From Actinomycetota bacterium (lineage in GTDB: Bacteria > Actinomycetota > Actinomycetes > Streptosporangiales > Streptosporangiaceae): DNA of 64,000 nucleotides. Below the pieces are notes generated by a model that ran no database searches, was not told the DNA's origin, and worked only from the letters and a program-made list of their open reading frames with translations. This document shows, piece by piece, positions 20,828 to 29,753 of the stretch. Location of the stretch: the NCBI GenBank assembly GCA_027314595.1, contig DAHVAN010000356.1, positions 1-64,000 on the forward strand. The letters are read 5' to 3'. The stretch's first letter is position 1. The number at the start of each line of letters is the position of its first letter. The position numbers and the translations under genes were made by a program.

Positions 20828-21124
20828 TTACTCGCTTCGCTCGTTGTCGTTCTTGTGCGGGATGGCGACCGCTCGGTATTCCACCGGGCCGAAGAGACGG
20901 ACGGCGACGTAGTGGCCGCCTCCGGAAAAGTGGGCGTTCACGCCGAGCCGTGCGGCGGTAGCGTCGATTTCGGCGCGCATTTGCGCCCAGTCGTCGGCCG
21001 CCGGGAATGTGTGCACGGCCGGATAGGCGGGGGCCGGAACTTCCGGGTTGGATTCCAGGTAATCGGCCAGGGTGCGGAGTCCGCTGATAAGCGCGGCCCG
21101 TTCGGTGGAATCGGCATGGTTCAT
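20828..21124 (-). CDS. Hypothetical protein, first gene of transfer operon
   Basis: 98 aa, co-oriented, 4-bp spacing to next gene. Confidence 0.6.
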   Translation of the reverse strand: MNHADSTERAALISGLRTLADYLESNPEVPAPAYPAVHTFPAADDWAQMRAEIDATAARLGVNAHFSGGGHYVAVRLFGPVEYRAVAIPHKNDNERSE

Positions 21125-21226
21125 CGGGCATCACCTCTTCGCGTTGACGCCGGTGCAGCTCTTCCGGCGGCTGGTATTTCCATGCCTGAATTCCATCGAA
21201 AATGCCGCACGGCTCCGAGGCGGTAG

Positions 21227-21270
21227 CAGGGCGGTACCAGGCCGGTTGCAGGCCGGTTGCAGGCCGGTTG
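21227..21270. repeat. Four 11-bp tandem units (iteron-like): one degenerate plus three perfect CAGGCCGGTTG
   Basis: CAGGGCGGTAC CAGGCCGGTTG CAGGCCGGTTG CAGGCCGGTTG, in the divergent intergenic region of the element. Confidence 0.8.
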
Positions 21271-21413
21271 GCCATTCCGGCTCGCTGAAATAAGCGCTTC
21301 ACAACGATTCGCGGGCGCTTTCTTAGGGGAAGCGCGTTAGTGTGTTCCGGATAATTACCGGCTACGCTGGCGAGGACGGCCGGCGGCGGTAGCGACCATG
21401 GAGGCGGTAGCCA

Positions 21414-23744
21414 GTGGAGATGGTGACCGGCTGGACCGGGCGGGAAGCGTGCGCGCTGCAAGCAGCGCTGCGGATGAGCAACGTGGCGTTCGCCGGCCGA
21501 CTGGGAATCGGGCTGAGCACGGTCAAGGACTGGCACGACAGGCCCAGCCTGCGGCCACGGCCGGAGACGCAGCGGATTCTAGACACCACCTGGGCGCAAG
21601 CGTCGGCAGCAGAGCGGGAACGGTTCGCCGCCCTTCTCGACCAGTCCACGCAGACGGACAATGCCAGCACCGGCGAAGACGGAACGGAGACGGCCGACGC
21701 TGCGAACAGGCCCGATCCCCGCTCGGTCTCGATCGGCGTCAACGCCGGCGTGATCAGTACCGGCGACGGAGCCGTGATCGACGCCCGCACGATCCATCTG
21801 CCGGCCGAGGCTGTTCGAATGCCCGCCGGGGTCGCGGCGGCACGCGGCCTACATAACCTGCCCGCGCCGCACAGCGCGGTTTTCGTCGACCGGCAGGAAG
21901 ACCTAGCGCAGCTGGATGCGGTCATGGCCGACGAGGCGGCAGTGGTCCCGCCCGTCGTGCACGGCCTAGGTGGAACCGGCAAGAGCACGCTTGCACTGCA
22001 CTACGCGCACCGCAACCGCGACCGCTACAACCCGGTGTGGTGGATTCCCGCCGATTCCCCGGTCAGCATTACCAGCGGTCTTGCCGAACTGGCCGCCCGC
22101 CTCGACCCCGTCCAGAACCTCACGGCCAAGAACAACGCCGAGGCGGCCGCGTGGGCGGTCAGCTGGCTACAGACGCATACCGGCTGGCTACTCGTCTTCG
22201 ATGATGCCGCCTCGCCGCGTGGCATCGAATCCGTGCTCGGGACACTCGCCGGCGGTCGGCACCTGATCACCAGTCGGCGCGCAACGGGATGGCACCGCGT
22301 CGCCAGTCTCATGCCGCTAGCCCCGCTTCCGCCCGCAGCAGCACTGGAAATGCTCATGCGAATCATCAACCCGGACCCCGATGACCCCAACCGGGAACTT
22401 TTGGAGAGCATCGCCGCTGAACTGGGGTATCTCCCGCTGGCCTTGGAACAGGCCGCCGCGTACATCCAGTACACGGCGATCGAGCCCGCAGCCTACCTCG
22501 ACCGGCTACGCCGCTTCCCTGCCCGCATGTTCGCCGTGTCCGCACCCGCGCAGGAAGCCGATGAATCCGCCAACCAACGAACAGTTGCCCGAATCTGGCA
22601 ACTCACCATGCAGGCGATCGAAGACGAGGAACCGCTAGCCGGGGAAATCCTCCGGACTCTGGCATGGTGGAGCCCGGACCCTATTCCCCGTGACCTGGCC
22701 TACGCGCTGCACGATGACCCCATCACGGTTGACGACGCGCTAGCCCTGCTGAACACCTACAGCATGATCAGCCTGACCGCGCAGTCAGTGACCATCCACC
22801 GGCTAGTGCAGGCAGTAGCGCGCATCCCCGACCCTGCCGACCCGCACCGCACGCCCGAGGCAATCACCAGCGCCCGCGTACGCGCCGCTGAAATCCTGCG
22901 GGGCGCGCTGCCGGAAAACCCCCTGTTCAACGTGCCCGGGTGGCCACGCTGGCGCGAACTAATCCCGCATGTCCTTGCCCTAGCGGACCTCACGCCCCCG
23001 GACGAGGACACCCCGGATACCGCCGCGATCCTTCTGGCAGCGTCCGGCTACTTGCAGGGCGACGGACTTAATGACGAGGCCGTGACCCTCGCGCGCCGCG
23101 CGGTTGGCGCCTACCGTCGGCTGCAAGGCCCCGACGCGCTAGACACCCTGGCCGCGCGCAGCTTCCTGGCCAGCGCCTACCGCGCCGCCGGCGACCTGGC
23201 CACCGCCGCGCCCCTGCACCAGCTGAACCTGACCGACTCCGAACGCGTTCTCGGTGCGGACCACCCCGAAACCCTGGTCGCGCGGGCCAACCTGGCCTAC
23301 CTCTACGCGCTACAGCACCGGGAGAATGACGCGCTAGAACTGCACGAACGCAACCTGGCCGACTACGAACGGGTACAGGGACCGGACCATCCCCACACGC
23401 TGAACGCCCGCGCTAACCTAGCCAGCTCTCACCGGGCCGTGGGCCATCTTGACCGGGCGATTGAGTTGCACGAACGGTCGGCGGCCGACTACGCCCGCGT
23501 CTTCGGTCCCGACCATTCCGAAACCATCACCGCGCGCAGCAACCTGGCCTACGCCTACCAGCTGGCCGGCGACCTCGCGCGAGCCATCCCGCTGCACAGG
23601 GAAGTCCTAGCCGATCGGGAACGGCTGTATGGACCGGACCACGCCTACACCGCCATAGCCCGACAGCTACTCACCAACGCCGAGCACCAGGCATCCGCAC
23701 ATGAGCCAGCGAACGGCCCGGACAACCGGCAGGCCGACGAATAG
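21414..23744 (+). CDS. STAND ATPase: N-terminal HTH-like region, NB-ARC domain, C-terminal TPR repeats
   Basis: 776 aa; VHGLGGTGKSTLALHYAHR P-loop, WLLVFDDA, LPLALEQAAAYI; TPR units ...ERVLGADHPETLVARANLAYLY... Confidence 0.85.
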   Translation: MEMVTGWTGREACALQAALRMSNVAFAGRLGIGLSTVKDWHDRPSLRPRPETQRILDTTWAQASAAERERFAALLDQSTQTDNASTGEDGTETADAANRPDPRSVSIGVNAGVISTGDGAVIDARTIHLPAEAVRMPAGVAAARGLHNLPAPHSAVFVDRQEDLAQLDAVMADEAAVVPPVVHGLGGTGKSTLALHYAHRNRDRYNPVWWIPADSPVSITSGLAELAARLDPVQNLTAKNNAEAAAWAVSWLQTHTGWLLVFDDAASPRGIESVLGTLAGGRHLITSRRATGWHRVASLMPLAPLPPAAALEMLMRIINPDPDDPNRELLESIAAELGYLPLALEQAAAYIQYTAIEPAAYLDRLRRFPARMFAVSAPAQEADESANQRTVARIWQLTMQAIEDEEPLAGEILRTLAWWSPDPIPRDLAYALHDDPITVDDALALLNTYSMISLTAQSVTIHRLVQAVARIPDPADPHRTPEAITSARVRAAEILRGALPENPLFNVPGWPRWRELIPHVLALADLTPPDEDTPDTAAILLAASGYLQGDGLNDEAVTLARRAVGAYRRLQGPDALDTLAARSFLASAYRAAGDLATAAPLHQLNLTDSERVLGADHPETLVARANLAYLYALQHRENDALELHERNLADYERVQGPDHPHTLNARANLASSHRAVGHLDRAIELHERSAADYARVFGPDHSETITARSNLAYAYQLAGDLARAIPLHREVLADRERLYGPDHAYTAIARQLLTNAEHQASAHEPANGPDNRQADE

Positions 23745-23765
23745 GAGCCAGCACCGGCCCCTTCC

Positions 23766-24026
23766 CTACCAGCGCTTCTTGATGATGGCCAGCAGGACCG
23801 GTTCGCCGTGCACGGTAACGGTCGTGCTCCATCTGCCGTGAGCAGTAAGCGAATGCTCGGCAGCCCCCGATTCGAACGCAGCGTTGACCGTCATGGCACT
23901 CCGTGCCACCGCTTCCGGGTCGTGCGCCGTGAGGCCGGTTATAGCCTCAGCGACAACAGACCGGGCATCCCGGAAGTTCTTCACCCGCACGGTCCTGCTG
24001 CCCACGCTGACCCTGTAGCTGCTCAC
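23766..24026 (-). CDS. Small protein of unknown function, convergent with STAND gene
   Basis: 86 aa, MSSYRVSVGSRTVRVKNFRDARSVVAEAI... Confidence 0.5.
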   Translation of the reverse strand: MSSYRVSVGSRTVRVKNFRDARSVVAEAITGLTAHDPEAVARSAMTVNAAFESGAAEHSLTAHGRWSTTVTVHGEPVLLAIIKKRW

Positions 24027-24256
24027 CCGGCTAACGCTAACGAGGAAGCCCCCCTGACCGCGCCCCCGCAGTCCGGTTGATTGCTCGCCCGCAGCCGTCA
24101 GCAGGCCAACTCCCCGTTCGCAGAGACCTGTTTTACTTCTCGTGTTTGCGTGTTAGACGGCGATAGCGTCGCAGGTCGGGGCTCCTGAACTGTTTTGTAG
24201 TGGCTGGTTCTGACCGAGGGTGTCGCATAACTGCAGCGCGGGGATATCCGTCTTAA

Positions 24257-24484
24257 ATCTGGATCCCACTTCGCGGACGCGAAGAACCAGCACGCCCGCC
24301 GCCACTCCCGGCCGATCCCGGCCGCCGCGGCCATCCCAGTCACCGTGCCCCGGTCCGCCAGGACCAGCCCGCACGCCAGCACCGTGAACAGCCGGAACGT
24401 CGAACGGCGCGCGAACACGGGGGCAAGCTCCTCCAGCAGCTCCCGCCACTCCCGCGGCATGGATAGGCTCTGGCCAGGCAGCAT
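24257..24484 (-). pseudogene. Truncated DDE transposase N-terminal fragment
   Basis: MPREWRELLEELAPVFARRSTFRLFTVLACGLVLADRGTVTGMAAAAGIGREWRRACWFFASAKWDPD, then unrelated sequence. Confidence 0.7.
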
Positions 24485-24634
24485 CGGCGGACACCCCCCG
24501 GTTACCGGTGACGTGATAGACACCGCCGATGCTGCCGTATCACACGCGCACCGCCAAATCACGTACACCCGACTGCCGTCTCGGTCGCTCGGCAAGCCTG
24601 CGCCCCTTACTCACCGCGAACTCGGAAACACGAG

Positions 24635-24808
24635 TTACTTGAGTCCGCCCACAAAGGCCTGCCAGGCTTCGACGCTGAATGTGAGCGTCGGCCCTTGACG
24701 GTCGGTGGTGTCGCGAACGGCCACGCCATCGGCGTTCGCCACCTCTATGCAGTTCTCGCCGCCGTTACTGTAGCTGGCTTTACGCCAGTTCAAATCTGTG
24801 CCTTCCAT
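24635..24808 (-). CDS. DUF397 domain protein (57 aa, below ORF-track cut-off)
   Basis: MEGTDLNWRKASYSNGGENCIEVANADGVAVRDTTDRQGPTLTFSVEAWQAFVGGLK. Confidence 0.9.
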   Translation of the reverse strand: MEGTDLNWRKASYSNGGENCIEVANADGVAVRDTTDRQGPTLTFSVEAWQAFVGGLK

Positions 24809-25563
24809 GTCTCCTCCTGCGTACGGAGAAATTCTAGTGACGCTACAGCGGGGAGCGACGCGCCTAGGATCACATCGAACAGGTTGAGGGTGTCGTCTAC
24901 CACGTCCGCCGCTGTGCTCGTCACGTCACGTATGGCGGTGGTGAGGCTCACGGTTGAGATGCCGTCTCTAGTGGCGATGCCGAATGCGCCGGCAAGCCCA
25001 ACGCTCGCGCCTTCCGGGACTACATGCAACCTGATTACCTGCGACTCCGCCCGTGCGGCCAGGTGCGCGCACTGCTCCGCCATGACCTGAGACGAGCCGA
25101 CGCGCCGCTGCAGCACCGTGTGATCGATGACCGCCGTAACCCGTGCATGTCCTAGGACTCGCTGACGTTCGAGTCGGGCCGCGACAATGTCGGCAGACTG
25201 CTCGTGAGCACGGGCGTATCCCTCGGTCTGAAGCAGGCCGGGAACTACTAGCGGTCCCCAGAACCGGAGGGTAGTCGCCTGAGCTTCAGCGGTCAGGTAT
25301 GGCATGAACCACTCCGGGGTGCCCGACTTGGCGCGCTGTGCTAGGTCCGTGAGCGTGTCGAGGGGTGCGCCCGTAGCCCCGGCCCATGCTGCTAGCACAG
25401 CGTCGGACGGTACGGGATGGGCGGGGTTTTCCGCCTTGCTGACGACCGGGCGCGACACGTTGAGCTTTTTCGCCAGCGAACCGTGGGACTCGAATCCGGC
25501 ATCGAATCGCGATTGCTTCAGGATCGTAGCTAGCTGTTCTCGCGGCGTAGGCACGGTGCGCAC
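24790..25563 (-). CDS. XRE-family HTH regulator with DUF5753
   Basis: HTH LAKKLNVSRPVVSKAE; WFMPYLTAEAQATTLRFWGPLVVPGLLQTEGYAR; overlaps DUF397 partner. Confidence 0.9.
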   Translation of the reverse strand: MRTVPTPREQLATILKQSRFDAGFESHGSLAKKLNVSRPVVSKAENPAHPVPSDAVLAAWAGATGAPLDTLTDLAQRAKSGTPEWFMPYLTAEAQATTLRFWGPLVVPGLLQTEGYARAHEQSADIVAARLERQRVLGHARVTAVIDHTVLQRRVGSSQVMAEQCAHLAARAESQVIRLHVVPEGASVGLAGAFGIATRDGISTVSLTTAIRDVTSTAADVVDDTLNLFDVILGASLPAVASLEFLRTQEETWKAQI

Positions 25564-25738
25564 CTTCCGTTACCGGCGTTCAAGAGTGGTCAGCATCGAG
25601 GAAACGTATATCCAATTCTAGCTCCGCATCGTGAGGATGGTCACACGCTCCGCCGTCGGCGGTTAACCGTCCGAATCAGTGCGGCGGCGGAGCGCGCCAG
25701 AGTGGCAAGGTCCGCCATCTTCAAACAAGGGAAAGGCA

Positions 25739-25909
25739 ATGAGCGATACGAAGACGCCAACCGAAGACTTCGCGGCGATGGATGATCCGACGTTCCTAGC
25801 CGAACGGAAGCGCGTACGGGAAGCTCTCGAAGAGCTTACAGAGCGCATGACCGAACTAGACAACGAGTTCATCAGGAGGGCGGGAATCGCGTGGACATCA
25901 GCCAGCTAG
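25739..25909 (+). CDS. Small acidic hypothetical protein
   Basis: MSDTKTPTEDFAAMDDPTFLAERKRVREALEELTERM; co-directional with GntR gene. Confidence 0.5.
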   Translation: MSDTKTPTEDFAAMDDPTFLAERKRVREALEELTERMTELDNEFIRRAGIAWTSAS

Positions 25910-26091
25910 GGATAGCGACACTGCCTTGCCTCCTGGCCGTCGAAGTGCTCTTGGCCGAACCTGAGGCGCTACAAGACGACGTCCTAGAAAGCTGCCTCTA
26001 CATCTTGCGTGACCGGCTGCGCGGGACGGAAGGCGAGGACGACGGCGGGGAAGACGTAGCAAGGTCTCATGACCCTTGCGAGGTCTCATGA
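25891..26091 (+). CDS. Small hypothetical protein
   Basis: 66 aa, GTG start, overlaps both neighbours. Confidence 0.45.
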   Translation: MDISQLGIATLPCLLAVEVLLAEPEALQDDVLESCLYILRDRLRGTEGEDDGGEDVARSHDPCEVS

Positions 26092-26096
26092 CCCTT
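26062..26096 (+). repeat. Direct repeat AGGTCTCATGACCCTT x2 (period 19) over the GntR start codon
   Basis: Perfect 16-bp copies at 26062-26077 and 26081-26096. Confidence 0.85.
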
Positions 26097-26444
26097 AAGC
26101 GTGAGCGCGTAGCCCGTGGCGTGCGGGCAGCGATCGAGCACGGCGAATACGCCGACGGGCAGCCCCTCATCCAGCAACGGCTGGCGTCCGAATACGGCGT
26201 GACCCGTGATGTGGTCTGGTGGGCGCTAGCTGACCTTGAGAAAGACGGATGGGTGTCGTTCACTAACAAGCGGTACCTGGTGAACGCCACCCATGTATCT
26301 CGCCAGTTGCAGCGGGTGCTGACCTTCGCTGAGCGCCTTGACCTCACGGAAAAGAAGCTTGACGCGCTGTGCCGGCACCTGCTGCCGGCATCAGGCAGGT
26401 ACGCACCCCCCGGTGTTCGCATGCATGCCGGTCCCGGGGCGTGA
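26088..26444 (+). CDS. GntR-like winged-helix regulator
   Basis: MTLKRERVARGVRAAIEHGEYADGQPLIQQRLASEYGVTRDVVWWALADLEKDGWV. Confidence 0.75.
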   Translation: MTLKRERVARGVRAAIEHGEYADGQPLIQQRLASEYGVTRDVVWWALADLEKDGWVSFTNKRYLVNATHVSRQLQRVLTFAERLDLTEKKLDALCRHLLPASGRYAPPGVRMHAGPGA

Positions 26445-26470
26445 GGCAACCCGCAGGTCAGAGGACTGCT

Positions 26471-26499
26471 AGTAGCCTACTTCTACGAATAACTTGCTC
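26471..26499. other. attR: inner arm AGTAGCCTACTTCTACGAAT (26471-26490) plus core TC (26498-26499)
   Basis: Mirror of attL; chromosomal side continues ACCGACCAGAAC in acyltransferase frame. Confidence 0.87.
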
Positions 26500-26766
26500 A
26501 CCGACCAGAACCACGGGTACACCGACCCCGACACGCCGATCGGCCGCCAGCTTCCGGTGAACCGCGCGGTCACGATCGGTGCGGGGTCGTGGCTGGGCGC
26601 CGGGGCGATCGTGCTGCCGGGTTCCCGGATCGGGCGCAACGTGGTGATCGCGGCCGGCTCGGTAGTACGCGGTGAGGTTCCCGACCGGTGCGTCGTCGCC
26701 GGCGTGCCGGCGAAGGTCGTCCGCGAGCACACCGAGGCTGGCTGGTCCCGCCCGGTGATCGTCTGA
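26500..26766 (+). pseudogene. 3' part of interrupted hexapeptide-repeat acyltransferase
   Basis: TDQNHGYTDPDTPIGRQLPVNRAVTIGAGSWLGAGAIVLPGSRIGRNVVIAAGSVVRGEVPDRCVVAGVPAKVV. Confidence 0.92.
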
Positions 26767-26804
26767 CGTACCCGACCTGCCGCCTCGTGGCGTGCGCGGG
26801 CCGT

Positions 26805-28751
26805 CTAGATGACATACCTGGTGGGGTAGGTGGTGTGGGTACGCCCTGATGGGGTGTGCCAGACCATGATGCCTGGTGCGGGCTGTTCGAGCCGCCAGCC
26901 GGGGGCCTGCTTGTTCCTGTGGTGGTACCTGCACGGGGCCCCGATGTTGCATTCGCAGCTTGGCCCGGTCGGCCAGGGGATGGTGTGGTCGGCGTCGGCG
27001 GTGGCGGAGGGTCGGTTGCAGCCGGGCGCGACGCATTTGGTGGCTCGGGCTTTGATGAGGTCCTTGACCTTGCGGCTGATGACGTACCGGTCGGAATAGT
27101 GGCGGTGGTCGCAGTGCCCTTGGGCGATCGGGGCGAGCTGGACCCGCAGCCGGCGGAGCAGCCCGGCGACCTGAGCCGCTTGTTCGGCGGTGGCGGGTGT
27201 GCCGGGCTGGCCTAGTGGTGCGGGCGGTGGCTGCCCGCCGTGGGGCGCCGGCCCGGGGGGTGGCCCGGGGGCCGGGTGCAAGCTGGCGCTGGTGGCGTCC
27301 GGGCTGGCGCTGGTGGCGTGCGGGCCTGGGGTCCAGGGGTGGCGGCCGGGTGCGCAGCCGTGGGCGGCGGCGGTGCCGTCGGGGCCGACCACGGTGACAC
27401 ACCAGCGGGTTTCGGGGTGGGCGGCCGCTGCCTGGGTGAGGTCCCGGGTGGTCTGCGGGTCAAGCAGCCCGAACCCGGGGATCTCCCCTGGTGCCGATGA
27501 CCAGCCCAGCAGCGTCCCGGCCGGGACCAGGAGGGTGATGGCGGCCTTGACCGTCGCCGTATGCCCCGCGCTGTCCTGCCGCCCGCTGTCCTGGCGCCCG
27601 CTGTCCTGGCCCGCCCTGTCCTGCCCGGCGCTCTCCTGCTCGGCGCTGTCTGCGGTGGTGAGGCGGGCGAGGGGGTCGCGGCCTTTGGTGAGGTCGAGGA
27701 AGACCAGTGCGCGCAACTGGTCCAGGGTGCCGGGCAGGCCGCCGGCGCGCAGGGCGCGGGCGCAGTCGTCGATGTGCTGGGAGGAGGCGAGCACGTCGGC
27801 GGGGGGCAGGTCCCGGCCGCACAGGGCGGCGTTGCCGGACTGTTCCTGGAACCGGATGACGCGGGCATGCTTTGCGGCGCTGTCCTTGCGGCGCTGCGCG
27901 GCGGCCGGGTCGATCATCATGACCACCCGGGTGCACATGCCGCGCAGCAGGCTGGGCGTCAGCGCCGCCGCGGCCGCTGCCAGCAGCAGGTCGGCCTCGG
28001 CGGCGCCGTCATCGGTCAGGCAGGCCGTGGCGTCGGTGATGATCTGCAGCTGGAACGCGCTGATCAGCCCGTCGTGGAGCAGCCGGCAGCAGGCGGGCAG
28101 CCGCCGGGCCGCGTCCCGGGCCCGGGCCATCGCCTCCTCGGCGGCCGCGTTCTTGATGACCAGTTCCGGGGCCAGCTCATCGGGGGCGAACGGGGTGAAC
28201 CCGTACGGGGTGGCCTTCTTCGGGCTGGGCTCGGCGCGGCGGGCGGCGAACTCGGCGACCGCGGCATGCTGTACCCACGCGCCCCGGGCGGCCAGCCGCC
28301 GTCCCGCGGCGGCCAGGCCCAGGACCTGGTTGTCGGTCAGCGCCTTCAGCACCTGCGGGTCGGCGGCCATCTCGGCGACCGCGGCCAGCACCGCGTCCGG
28401 CTCGCGGGTGTTCAGGGCGCCGCCCTTGGCGAACCCGGTCACGTCCACCTCGGCGGGGTCGGAGGTGCCCGCCAGGCTGAACCAGGTCTGCGGCATCGCG
28501 TCCGCCTCGCCGGGTATCGCGACCAGCCCGGCGTCGATGTCGGCGACCAGTCGCGCCATCTTCGCCGCCCCGTCCCACCCCGCGTCCGCATGCGCCGCAT
28601 CGGGGTCCGGGCCGCCGCCGCCGCTCTTGCCCTGGCCTGCGTCCGCGCTCTTGCCCGGGCCGGAGTGCGGGGGCCGGCCGTTCCCGGGCACGGGCGGGCG
28701 GGACGGCTGCCCGCCGTCTGCTCCGCTGCCGGGAACGGCTCCTGGGGACAT
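26805..28751 (-). CDS. DUF222 / HNH endonuclease (13E12 repeat family)
   Basis: C-terminal KCVAPGCNRPSATADADHTIPWPTGPSCECNIGAPCRYHHRNKQAPGW HNH motif. Confidence 0.88.
   Translation of the reverse strand: MSPGAVPGSGADGGQPSRPPVPGNGRPPHSGPGKSADAGQGKSGGGGPDPDAAHADAGWDGAAKMARLVADIDAGLVAIPGEADAMPQTWFSLAGTSDPAEVDVTGFAKGGALNTREPDAVLAAVAEMAADPQVLKALTDNQVLGLAAAGRRLAARGAWVQHAAVAEFAARRAEPSPKKATPYGFTPFAPDELAPELVIKNAAAEEAMARARDAARRLPACCRLLHDGLISAFQLQIITDATACLTDDGAAEADLLLAAAAAALTPSLLRGMCTRVVMMIDPAAAQRRKDSAAKHARVIRFQEQSGNAALCGRDLPPADVLASSQHIDDCARALRAGGLPGTLDQLRALVFLDLTKGRDPLARLTTADSAEQESAGQDRAGQDSGRQDSGRQDSAGHTATVKAAITLLVPAGTLLGWSSAPGEIPGFGLLDPQTTRDLTQAAAAHPETRWCVTVVGPDGTAAAHGCAPGRHPWTPGPHATSASPDATSASLHPAPGPPPGPAPHGGQPPPAPLGQPGTPATAEQAAQVAGLLRRLRVQLAPIAQGHCDHRHYSDRYVISRKVKDLIKARATKCVAPGCNRPSATADADHTIPWPTGPSCECNIGAPCRYHHRNKQAPGWRLEQPAPGIMVWHTPSGRTHTTYPTRYVI
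27575..27650. repeat. About 15-bp tandem repeats in DUF222/HNH gene
   Basis: CGCTGTCCTGGCGCCCGCTGTCCTGG...; encodes QESAGQDRAGQDSGRQDSGRQDSAG. Confidence 0.7.
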
Positions 28752-28955
28752 TGGGTAACATCCTTTCGTTCGGTGCTTAGTGCCGCATATTCTGCCTCTC
28801 CGAAAATAATATCAAACATCGATATTTAATGCAAGCATATAAATTCTTTTCAAGATCTTTTTCGAACACATAGGGCTGGCCGTGAACTCGCCGCCGGCTG
28901 GCCATGAGGTCTCCAGAACGGGGCGCCGGGTCCCCGGCGACCTGCGGGCGAATCG

Positions 28956-29630
<675 letters not shown>

Positions 29631-29753
29631 CGGTGCGGGTGGTGGTGAGGTCGCGGGATGGTATGGCCCTTCAAGTCTGTCATGACGGCCGTGAGGGGCG
29701 ATCACGATGGCGTTGTATCGATCGCCTCCCGCAAGTTGAGTGATGGTTGTGGT

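Larger units (their letters stand above)
14886..26499. mobile_element. Integrated actinomycete element (AICE/IME-like) with large serine recombinase, about 11.6 kb
   Basis: Splits acyltransferase; serine recombinase at left end; FtsK-like transfer operon; 20-bp inverted arms at both ends around shared TC. Confidence 0.92.

Noticed and set aside
14884-26499. Complete prophage
   Set aside because: No capsid, portal, terminase, tail or lysis genes; contents fit a conjugative/mobilisable element
27190-28758. 522-aa plus-strand ORF opposite DUF222/HNH
   Set aside because: Ala/Ser/Gly-rich shadow; the minus strand carries the HNH motif
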